Shown here in pieces: positions 26,901-37,400 of a stretch of 64,000 nucleotides of DNA. The stretch's first letter is position 1; the number at the start of each line of letters is the position of its first letter. The translations under genes were made by a program, and so were the position numbers. Under the pieces are notes generated by a model, which saw nothing but the letters and a program-made list of their open reading frames with translations, was not told the origin of the DNA and ran no database searches. This DNA comes from Anaeramoeba ignava (taxonomy: Eukaryota; Metamonada; Anaeramoebidae), in contig JAPDFW010000067.1 in assembly GCA_028826165.1 (NCBI GenBank), positions 62,001 to 126,000 on the forward strand. The letters run 5' to 3'.

Positions 26901-29900
26901 ATAAATTTTTAAATAAATTTTTATATAAATTTATAAAATAAATTTTTAAATAAATTTTTAAATAAATTTATAAATAAATTTAGAAATAAATTTTGAAATA
27001 AATTTATAAATAAATTTTTAAATAAATTTTGAAATAAATTTTGAAAATAAATTTTAAATAAATTTTTAAATAAATTTATAAATAAATTTTTAAATAAATT
27101 TTTAAATAAATTTTAAAATAAATTTTAAAATAAATTTATAAATAAATTTTAAAATAAATTTTGAAATAAATTTTTATATAAATTTTGAAATAAATTTTAA
27201 AATAAATTTTTATATAAATTTTGAAATAAATTTTGAAATAAATTTTTATATAAATTTTGAAATAAATTTTGAAATCAATTTATAAACAAATTTTGAAATA
27301 AATTTTGAAATAAATACCTGAATGGTTCTTCGCAATATTGAGAAAACATAGCAATTATTGTATCAAGAACAATCTTAGCTTTTGTAATATCAGTTGCAGT
27401 GCATTCAATAAAAACATTTTTGTATTTTAAAGTAATTTTGGAATGATCACCATTTATAATTGGAGGTAGAGATAAAACAACTCTTTTTGAATCATAAATA
27501 ACTGGATAAACAGGTGAATCTCTAATTATATGAAGAAAATGTTTGAGTTTAAGATCATTTTCATAAAATTCCATTAATTCATTTGCGTTCATTTCCTTTG
27601 TTTGATTTAACGGAATGAATTTAATATCTTCTGGTTTTAATGCTTCATAAGTGAATGGTGGTGTTAATGTATCTAAATCGTGTGTTCCAATCGCTACTAA
27701 TGTTCTTCTTCTGCAGATGTTTTGATGTAATTTATCTTGTAAATCAATAAAACTTTGGAATCTATCTTCATTGAAGACAATATTTTTAAGAACTGCAGAA
27801 ACAATGAATGGTCTAATTTGTTTTGTCTATTTTTGAATTTAATTTTAATTTGAATTATTTTTGAATTCAATTTTAATTTAATTTTACTTCTTCTTTGACT
27901 GTTATAACATGATTTTCTGATAGTTTTGGCTTTTTTATGAAATGTGGAGATTTCTTTCTTTGAAGAAAGCAATTAAGTGCTTGTGATAATCCTTCTAAAC
28001 ATAATAAATCATATCTTTGTATTATTAAATCAAATTTTAATTATTAATTTCTAGATAAAACGAATATTTTTTTCTGAAAAATAAAATATTAACCTATTTG
28101 CTGGTACATCAATTTTATAAATTGTAACATCATTTCCATCTTGGTTTTCAATAATCTTTTATATCAAAATAAAAAATATATTAAATATATTATTTATATT
28201 AAATATATTATTTATATTAAATATATTAAATATATTATTTATATTAAATATATTAAATATATTATTTATATTAAATATATTAAATATATTATTTATATTA
28301 AATATATTAAATATATTATTTATATTAAACATATTATTTATATTAAATATATTATTTATATTAAATATATTATAAATATATTATTTATTATTTACATTAA
28401 ATATATTATTTATATTATTTACATTAAATATATTATTTACATTATTTATATATTATTTATATTAAATATATTATTTATTTATATTATTTATATTATTTTA
28501 TTTATATATTATTTATATTATTATTTTTATATTATTTTATATTTTTAAATATATTAAATATAATATATTTATATTAAATATATTATTTATATTAAATATA
28601 TTATTTATATTATTTTATATTAAATATATTATTTATATTAAATATATTATTTTTATATTAAATATATTATAATATTTATATTATTTATATTAAATATATT
28701 ATTTATATTAAAATATAAATATTTATATTTTTATATTAATTTATATTATTTTATATTATTTATATTATTTATATTATTTAACATTTTTTTTTTAAATAAT
28801 ATATTTATTTTATATTAAATATTATTGTTTATATTAAAATATACATTTATATAAAATATATTATTTTTATATTATTTTATATATTTACAATTAAATATAT
28901 TATTTTATATTATTTATATATTATTTTATTTTTTATATTAAAATATATTTATATTGTTTTATTATTAAATATTTTATATTATTTTACATTATTTATATTA
29001 AATATATTATTTTATATTAATATTTTATATTATTTAAACATATATTATTTTTATAAATATATTATTTTATATTAAATAATATTTTTATATTAATGTATTA
29101 TTTTAAAATATTTTTTATTTTATAATAAATATAATATTTATTTTATAAATATTTATTAAATATAATAATTTATATTATTTTTATTATTTATAATAAATAT
29201 ATTATTTATGTTATTTATATTTTATGAAACAAATATATTTTTATATTAAAATATTTATTTATACATTTACATATTTATATTATTTTATATTAAAATATTA
29301 ATATAATACAAAATTATATATTTTATAATAAATATATTATTTATATTAAATATGTTATTTATTTATTGTTAAAATATATAAAAATATATTAATTTTTATA
29401 TTATTTATATTTTTATATTATTTTATATTAAAACATATATTAAATTATATTATTTATATTATTTTTATATTATTTTATATTAATATTTATAATTATGTTT
29501 ATTTATATTTTTTATTAAATATATTATTTACATTAAATATATTTAAATATATTATTTATATTAAATATATTATTTATGAGCATAAATATATTAAAAATAT
29601 AAATATATTATTTATATTAGTTATATTATTTTATATTAAATATATTAAATATATTATTTATATTAAAATTATTTATATTAAAATTTATTTATATTAAAAT
29701 AATATTTATTATAAATATATTATTTATATTATTTATTAAATATATTATTTATATTAAATATATTATTTATATTATAACATATATTTATTTTATATTTTAT
29801 ATTAAAATATAATTAAATTAATTATATTAAATATATTATTTATATTAATTATATTATTTATATTATTTATATTAATTATATTAAATATATTATTTATTAA

Positions 29901-31177
29901 ATATATATTAAATATATTATTTTATATTAAATATATTATTTTATATTAAAATATATTTAAATATATATTATTTTATATTAAAATATATTATTTATATTAA
30001 AATGTTAATATAATATATTTTTTTATTTGAAATATTATTTTTATATTAAATATTTTTATATTATATTATATATTATTTATTTATATTAAATATATTATTT
30101 TATTTTAATTATATATTATTTTTATATTAAAATATATTATTTTATATTATATTATATTATTTTATATTAAATATATTATTTTATATTAAATATATTATTT
30201 TATATTAAACATATTTAAAATATGTTATTTTATATTAAAAATATATTGTTTTATATTAAAATGCATTGTTTATGTTATTTTTTATATTATTTTATGTTAT
30301 TTATTTATGCATTATTTATTCATGCATTTTACATTATTTTATGTTAAATATATTATTTATATTAAATTATATTATTTATATATTTATATTTATGTTTATT
30401 TACATTATTTGCTCATTAAATATATTATTTATATTGTATATTAATTGTTTTTGTATTTTTATATTATATTTATATTATTATACATTATTATTTTATATTA
30501 TATTATATTAAATTATATTATTAATTATATATATTTATATTTATATTAAAATATGATATTAAATATATTATTTATATTAAATATATTAATTATATTAATC
30601 AAAATATATTATTTATATTAAAAATATATTATTTTATATTAAATATATTGTTTATATTAAATATATTATTTATATTATTTATATTATTTATATTTATTTA
30701 TATTAAATATTTTATTTTATATTAAATATTTTATTTATATTAAATATATATTGTTTATATTAAATATATTATTTATATTATTTATATTATTTATATTATT
30801 TATATTAAATATATTATTTATATTAAATATATTATTTATATTATTTATATTAAATATTTTATTTATATTAAATATATTAAATATATTATTTATATTAAAT
30901 ATATTAAATATATTATTTATATTATTTATATTATTTATATTATTTATATTAAATATATTATTTATATTAAATATATTATTTATATTATTTATATTATTTA
31001 TATTATTTATATTAAATATATTATTTATATTAATAATTAAAATCTCTCTCTAATTGTATTTACAACATCATCAAGTTCTATTCCAAACTCAAAACAAAAA
31101 TCTGCAAATTCTTCTTGAGTAAAAGTTTTTCCAAGTTCTTTAAAAAGTGAATCTCGAGTAACAGAAACAACTGGCAT
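23914..31177 (-). CDS. FARSB: Phenylalanine-tRNA ligase beta subunit, intact, 8 exons
   Basis: This is the beta subunit of the cytosolic alpha2-beta2 PheRS. Exons run from ATG 31177-31064, 28155-28094, 28014-27888, 27826-27318, 25118-24593, 24513-24328, 24259-24160 and 24071-23914. All introns are GT-AG, phases match, and the lengths sum to 1782 nt (593 residues plus stop), the usual size for the eukaryotic subunit. Typical motifs are [80 protein letters not shown] and [16 protein letters not shown]. Five introns are 61-88 nt; introns 1 and 4 are 2908 and 2199 nt of tandem repeat. It converges with CFAP44 (117-bp gap) and shares a divergent promoter region with EF-1alpha. A broken copy lies at 2952-7170. 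Confidence 0.95.
25119..27317 (-). repeat. PheRS beta intron 4: 2.2-kb 12-bp repeat with higher order
   Basis: The donor follows CCATTCAG and the acceptor is AAATTTAG before TGCTCATTC. The array is made of about 12-bp units (AAATAAATTTTT variants). The word ATCCGAT recurs near 25229, 25333, 25706, 26006, 26136, 26552 and 26828. Equivalent sites lie about 780-850 bp apart, so the intron seems built from about 2.6 copies of a higher-order unit near 820 bp. Confidence 0.85.
28156..31063 (-). repeat. PheRS beta intron 1: 2.9-kb AT tandem repeat
   Basis: The donor (GTT|GTAAAT) follows codon 38 (ELDDV) and the acceptor (TATAAAAG) precedes IIENQDGN, which restores the conserved protein. Between them are almost only TTATATTAAATATATTA-type units, roughly 9 and 18 bp. 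They are very regular at 28165-28380 and 30740-31040 and degenerate in the middle. No gene is seen inside. Confidence 0.9.
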
Positions 31178-31922
31178 TTTATTTTTAATTAAATTTTAAT
31201 TTTAAATTTATAATTAAATTTATAAAATTTATTTGAAATAATTTTGAATTTGAATTAGAATTTGAATTTGAAAATTTAGGGAAAAATGAAAAATGAAAAA
31301 TGAAAAAAAATTTTGTTTTGATTTTTTTTAAATGACGAAAAAATTATTAATTTTTCATAATTAAAAATAATTTAGAAAAAAATTAGTAAAAATAGAAAAA
31401 AAATTAATAATAATTATAAAAAAATTAGTAATAAAATGTTTATTTGTTGTTTTTAAATTTAAAATTAAATGATCTTATTTTATTTTATTTTATAAATAAA
31501 ATTAAAATTTAAATTTAAATTAGGGGAGATTAAAATTAAATTAAAATTAATTTAAATAATAAATTAATAATAAATTTTTAAAAGAAATAATAGTTAACTG
31601 ACGTCATTGACCAATAAAATTTAATTCTATTAATATTTCTTTGATAATCTCTTATTAAAAATTAATTTATTTAAAGTAAAAAGTTAAATAAAAAAAATAA
31701 AAAAAAAAAAATTTTTTTTCTGTTGAGATTTAAATAAAAGATCAATTAACAAAAATTTTTCATTTTTCATTTTCGTATTAAAAACGAAAAGTAATTAATA
31801 ATTTAATTTAATAATTTTAAAAAAATTTTTTTTTCTTTTTATTAATATAATTTATTTATATTTTTAAATTAATAGTTTAAATATAGATAATAGAAGTTTG
31901 TTTTTAAACTCAAAAAAAAAAA
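31178..31922. promoter_or_regulatory. Divergent promoter region, PheRS beta / EF-1alpha
   Basis: 745 bp separate the two start codons. The region holds a perfect TGACGTCA (31599-31606, CRE/bZIP type) followed five bases later by CCAAT (31611-31615). An inverted repeat, TTTTCGT...ACGAAAA, lies at 31770-31790. Repeated CATTTTT words lie on the PheRS side (31282-31312, minus strand) and on the EF-1alpha side (31759-31772). Binding proteins are not known for this organism, so the function is inferred from the motif match. Confidence 0.55.
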
Positions 31923-33264
31923 ATGGGAAAAGAAAAACACATATTAATATTGTTGTTATTGGTCACGTTGATTCAGGAAAATCAACAACTACTGGACATT
32001 TAATTTACAAATGTGGAGGAATTGATAAAAGAACCATTGAGAAATATGAAAAAGAAGCACAAGATATTGGAAAAAGTTCATTCAAATATGCATGGGTTCT
32101 TGACAAATTGAAGGCAGAAAGAGAAAGAGGAATCACCATTGATATTTCACTTTGGAAATTTGAAACATCCAAATATTACTTCACAATCATTGATGCCCCT
32201 GGACATAGAGATTTTATCAAGAACATGATCACAGGAACATCACAAGCAGATGTTGCCATTTTGGTAGTTGATTCAACAAAGGGAGGATTTGAAGCCGGAA
32301 TCTCAAAAGACGGACAAACAAGAGAACATGCACTTTTAGCTTATACACTTGGTGTCAGACAAATGGTTGTTGTTGTTAACAAGATGGATGATAAATCAGT
32401 CAAATATTCTGAAGCTCGATTCAACGAAATCCAAAAAGAAGTTTCTTCATATATCAAAAGAGTCGGTTATGATATCAAGAAGGTTCCATTTGTTCCAGTC
32501 AGTGGATGGATGGGAGATAACATGATTGAAAAAAGCGCTAACTTGCCTTGGTGGAAAGGACCTACTCTTCTTGAAATTCTTGATTCAGTTGAACCTCCAA
32601 AACGCCCAACTGATAAACCTCTCAGACTTCCTCTTCAAGATATCTACAAGATTGGCGGTATTGGAACAGTCCCAGTCGGAAGAGTTGAAACTGGAATCAT
32701 GCGCCCTCAACAACTTGTTACTTTTGCTCCCTGCATGATCACAACTGAAGTCAAATCAATTGAAATGCATCACGAATCTCTTCCTGAAGCTCTTCCTGGT
32801 GATAATGTTGGTTTCAATATCAAAGGTGTTGCTGTTAAAGATTTGAGAAGAGGATATGTTTGTGGAGATGCTAAAAGTGATCCTCCAGCAGAAGTCTCAT
32901 CTTTCACTGCTCAAGTCATTGTTCTTCATCATCCTGGAAAAATCAAGGCTGGAGTTATCAACCTGTTCTTGATTGCCACACTGCTCATATTGCTTGCAAA
33001 TTCAATAAATTACTCAGTAAAATGGATAGACGTTCAGGAAAAGTTTTGGATGAAAATCCAGAAGAAATTAAGACTGGTGATGCTTCTATGGTTGAAATGA
33101 TTCCTTCTAAACCAATGTGTGTTGAAACTTATTCTAGTTATCCACCTCTTGGAAGATTTGCTGTCAGAGATATGCGTCAAACTGTTGCTGTTGGTGTTAT
33201 CAAAACAATCGAAAGAAAATCAGGAGAAGCCAAACTTACAAAAGCTGCTCAAAAGAAGAAATAA
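31923..33264 (+). CDS. EEF1A: Translation elongation factor 1-alpha (two frame breaks)
   Basis: This GTPase delivers aminoacyl-tRNA to the ribosome. G1 is GHVDSGKS, followed by the family's [15 protein letters not shown]3 DAPGH and G4 NKMD; domains 2 and 3 follow ([50 protein letters not shown]). About 446 codons and no intron. Two single-base problems exist. After ATGGGAAAAGAAAA the frame needs one more A to reach [10 protein letters not shown]. Near 32958 (GGAGTTATCAACC) it needs one more base to reach [11 protein letters not shown]. Both are short-repeat positions, and the protein is otherwise perfect, so sequence error is more likely than gene loss. The codons are GC-richer than those of its neighbours, fitting high expression. 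Confidence 0.93.
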
Positions 33265-33350
33265 ATTTTAAAAGAGTTTTTTCAACAAAAATAATTCTTT
33301 TTTTTTTCTATTTTCAAAATCTTTTTTTTTTTTCAACAAAGAATAAGAAC

Positions 33351-33381
<31 letters not shown>

Positions 33382-33515
33382 CACAAACAAAACCCATTCA
33401 ACTTAGCTACTCAAACTACAAATAATAAAACGATTTGGAAAATTTTTCAATAATTAAAAAAAATTTATTTTTTTCATTTTTTTCATTTTTTTTCATTTTT
33501 TTTTTAATAATAATA
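33265..33515 (+). other. EF-1alpha 3' region with (AAT)n microsatellite
   Basis: This is a gene-free spacer between EF-1alpha and the zinc-finger ORF. It contains a trinucleotide AAT run at 33351-33379, T-rich tracts and TTTCATTTTT words at 33473-33502 just before the next start codon. Confidence 0.7.
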
Positions 33516-34295
33516 ATGAGTGAAAAAGAAAATGGAAATGATAAAGAGAAAGAAAATAAAAATCAAAATCAAAATTTGGGATTTGATGAATTAATTGATT
33601 TATCTAAAAAAATCCAAAAAAGAAAACAAAATCAAACTGAATCTGATCATAAGAATTTTTCTGTTAAAAATTATATCGAAACACCAAAAAGTAAAGTATC
33701 AATTAAAACAATCAAAAATATGTTTCAGTTTATCAACAAAGCGGAAAGACAACGGGTTTCACAAGAGAAACATTCACGAAGACAACAAGATTCATGTCAC
33801 AAGTGCAAAAAGCAATTTACACAAAAGTTTGTGCCGGATAAATGTCAGATTTGCAACTTGAGTTTCTGTCAGCAATGCATGAAACTTGTTTCAGGCGAGA
33901 ATTTAGGGTTCCATTCAAAGCTTCTTGTGTGTAATGAATGTGCAGATATTTTCAAGAACATGGAGCCACAACTCGAGGCAGGAAGGATGCAGATAAGTGA
34001 TTCGCAATCAAGTGTATCTTTAGTTGGGCAGAAGGTTGTTGATGAAGGTATTGAGCAGGAAGTTATTGAAGAAACGAGAAAGCAGAAAGGGGTTTCACGA
34101 GACAAGGATTGTTTTGGTGCTCTTAGTAAGAATGCATGGAATCGGAGGTGGGGAGATAATGTGAAGAATTCTGATGTTGTTGGTGTTGGACAAGAGGAGG
34201 ATTTTAGTGGAATTGAGACTATTGTGACTGATCGGTATCAGTATTTCTCACCTACGTCATTTGCTATTGAGATTGAAAGGAATTATATGAAATGA
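33516..34295 (+). CDS. FYVE/PHD-like zinc-finger protein, probable PIKfyve N-terminus
   Basis: 259 codons from the first ATG after an in-frame leader of low-complexity sequence. A cysteine-rich zinc finger starts at DSCHKCKKQF and includes CQICNLSFCQQCM and LLVCNECADIF, with FYVE-like spacing. The basic RRHHCR-type core of true FYVE domains is absent, so PI3P binding is doubtful. It ends in YFSPTSFAIEIERNYMK and a stop. The Fab1 TCP-1-like ORF starts 158 bp downstream on the same strand. Since Fab1/PIKfyve has the order zinc finger, Cpn60, kinase, this may be the first part of one gene. I see no GT donor near the stop, so separate genes remain possible. Confidence 0.6.
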   Translation: MSEKENGNDKEKENKNQNQNLGFDELIDLSKKIQKRKQNQTESDHKNFSVKNYIETPKSKVSIKTIKNMFQFINKAERQRVSQEKHSRRQQDSCHKCKKQFTQKFVPDKCQICNLSFCQQCMKLVSGENLGFHSKLLVCNECADIFKNMEPQLEAGRMQISDSQSSVSLVGQKVVDEGIEQEVIEETRKQKGVSRDKDCFGALSKNAWNRRWGDNVKNSDVVGVGQEEDFSGIETIVTDRYQYFSPTSFAIEIERNYMK

Positions 34296-34453
34296 TATTT
34301 ATCAAAAAAGAATGATATTTATTTTCAAAAATATATTTATTTGATATTTATTTTCAAAAATATATTTATTTGATATTTATTTGATATTTATTTAATTATT
34401 AATATTTATTTAATATTTATTTAAATGTATTTTCCTCAAAAGGTTTAATAAAA
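34296..34453 (+). other. Short AT repeat between zinc-finger and kinase ORFs
   Basis: The sequence contains repeated ATATTTATTTTCAAAAATATATTTATTTG-like units and ends in a pyrimidine stretch plus CAAAAG. It could be an intron remnant or an intergenic spacer. No clear donor is present. Confidence 0.5.
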
Positions 34454-37400
34454 ATGCCAAACGATTCCGAGAATGAAAATTCAAATGAAAATCAAAATGA
34501 AAATTCAAATGAAAACTCAAATGAAAATTCAAATGAAAATGAAAATTCAAATGAAAATGAAAATGAAAATCAAAATGAAAATTCAAAAGAAAATGAAAAT
34601 CAAAATGAAAATGCAAATGAAAATCAAAATGAAAATTCAAATTTAAAACAAAATCTAAATCAAAATCAAAATGAAAATTCAAATGAAAATCAAAATCAAA
34701 ATCAAAATGAAAATTCAAATGAAAATCAAAATCAAAATCAAAATCAAAATCTAAATCAAAATCGAAATCAAATTCAAAATCAAAATCAAAATAAAATCAA
34801 AAATCAAAACAAAACTAAAGAAAAAGAACAAAAAACAATTCTGGAAAAAATGCACAAAAAACATCTACACGATGTGGAATATGCACATCTAGTTGCAGTG
34901 ATCCGACAAGCATTAAAAGAACAAAACTTTGATCCTGAAAAATGGACGCACAAAATCATGAAATTAGCGGAATGCACATGCGATTCACTAGAAAATTTCC
35001 TTGTAGATAAAGAAGAGCGTGAGAAAATGGGGATGAAGATAAGCGGAAGGAAGAGCGGAGATGATAGCATGAAGGGAGGAGGCGGAGACGAAACAAAATA
35101 CGCGATGCCATTGAACATTTTGCAATGCATCAAGATCAAGAAAATCGCAGGAAAAGATCCCGAAGCATCAAGCTTTGTGAAAGGGATTGCATTCTCACGA
35201 AACGTGCTTCATCGGAGCATGCAGACGGTATTTGAGGATGCGAAGATATTATTTGTAGATGGAAACATTGATTTTTACAACTCACAATTCCACGCAAAAC
35301 GGAAGAAGAAAAAGGAGCAGAACCAGATGCGTATATACTCTCTGGAGCATGTGCTGCAGAACGAGCAGAAGTTGCTAAGACCATTTTTGGATCGTGTCGG
35401 TAGTCTGGATCCTCATGTTCTGTTTGTGACTGGAGTTGTGTCTCGATTCGCTCAGGAAATACTTCTTGAGAAAAAAATCACTGTTGTCTGCAACGTCAAG
35501 AAGGAGGCAATGCAGCAAATTGCGCAAATGACTGGCGGCGATATTTGCAGTCAATACAACCGCCATGCAAAGGCACCTGTTCTGGGTGTTTGCGAGAATT
35601 TCAGCGCAACCATTTATGATTTAGATGATCATGAAACAGCCAATGAAAACAACATAACAAATCTCAGTACAAAAAACTCCATCAGTAATCCCAACTTCTC
35701 TTTTCGAGGAATACTCGTTTGATTCCGATTGGGTGGATCCGCAAGCGCCCAATAAAAAATCTATTATCGCAATCACAACCAAAAATGCGATGACAAGTTT
35801 CGTCACAATTCTTCTTCGCGGAGATTCTTTTATGCGATTGTCTCAGCTCAAAAAGCTGCTTAAACTCGCAATATTCGGGCTGTGGAATTCGCGGCTCGAG
35901 ACAAAGGCGCTGCTGGATATGAGGCGCCATTTTTTCATCCGCAGCAACCTGCAAATAGCAGCATGTCTGTTCTCATTGAATCCCCTGGAAATCTTCTTTC
36001 CATATCTCCTCATATGGATTTTGTGTCTCATACTCCTCGGTTCCAAAAACCTCTTGAGGAGAGCGATCGTGCTGAAACAGATAGTGAGATTGAGTTTGGC
36101 AATGATTTTGGAGATGAAGATGAGCAGAATGATAATGTTGCTGATAAGGATGATGCTCTTGATCAAGATATGAAGCAAGAAAGTGATTTGGAGGTGAATG
36201 AGATTGAGATTGAGAATCGAGAGCAAGAGTTAATTGCTGAAAAGGAGAAGGAGTTACTTGAGCAACGGGAGCAAGAAGAGCAGAGTATCAAAGAAAAACA
36301 AGAAATAAATGAAGATACAAATGAAGATATTAAAGAAAATCCAAATGAAGATCCAAATGAAAATATTAAAGAAAATCAAGAAATAAATATAAATGAAAAT
36401 CAAAATATAAATGAAGATATTAAAGAAGATATTAAAGAAGATATTAAAGAAAATGAAAATATAAATGAAAATCAAAATATAAATGAAGATATTAAAGAAG
36501 ATATTAAAGAAGATATTAAAGAAAATCAAAATACAAATGAAGATATTAAAGAAGATATTAAAGAAGATATTAAAGAAAATCAAAATACAAAAGAAGATAT
36601 TAAAGAAGATATTAAAGAAGATATTAAAGAAAATGAAAATATTAATGAAAATCAAAATATAAATGAAAATACAAATATAAATGAAAATACAAATATAAAT
36701 GAAAAATAAACAAATATAAATGAAGATATTAAAGAAGATATTAAAGAAAAATGAAAATATAAATGAAAATCAAATTATAAATGAAAATACAAATATTAAA
36801 GAAAATGAAAATATAAATGAAAATGAAAATATTAATGAAATTAAAGAAAATATAAATCAAAATATAAATGATATAAATCAAAATCAAGAAATAAAAGAAA
36901 ATGAAAATATATATGAAAACAAAGATATAAAAGAAGATAAGAATCAACAAAAACATCCAAAAACATCCAAACAACACTACCAATCACAAATACTCGAAAT
37001 AGAAACACGCAAAAAATTCAAAACACCCAAATATCGCAAACAACACGTATACTCTCTTCTGGATCTTGTTGTTGTCGAAGCACGCTCTCGGAAATATCAT
37101 TTCAAGGAAACAGAGCTCAAAATGCGATCCCTAAAACTATACCGAAAAGGGGATACAACACTAGGGGAATTCCTGATGAACGAATGCTTCTCAAAAGATC
37201 AAGAAAAAAAACTGAACATAATTCATCGGGAAAGCACAACAAAAAACGCAGAAGACAAGAGCAAACATGGGATGGCATTTCTTGCGTATCTCCACAATCA
37301 AGGATGCGTGGCGATCTCCATCCAGCTCCAGAGCGCACAGACAACGATCGACGGAAGCGACGAAGGGATCCAAACATGGACAAGTTGCGGAGTGTGCCAC

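Larger units (their letters stand above)
15164..31063. repeat. Right arm of giant inverted repeat
   Basis: This is the well-preserved arm. Its genes are open throughout: the surface protein, CFAP44 and PheRS beta, the last with eight exons joined by GT-AG introns that sum to 594 codons. Homology to the left arm starts at the sequence around 15164 and can be followed to the AT-rich intron 1 of PheRS beta. Whether it continues past 31063 cannot be told, because the left arm leaves the window there. PheRS exon 1 and its promoter (31064-31177 and beyond) have no partner in the window. Confidence 0.9.

Noticed and set aside
28141..28548. Ile/Tyr/Lys frame of 135 codons inside PheRS intron 1
   Set aside because: The region is spliced out of a perfect PheRS reading frame; the frame comes from the repeat.
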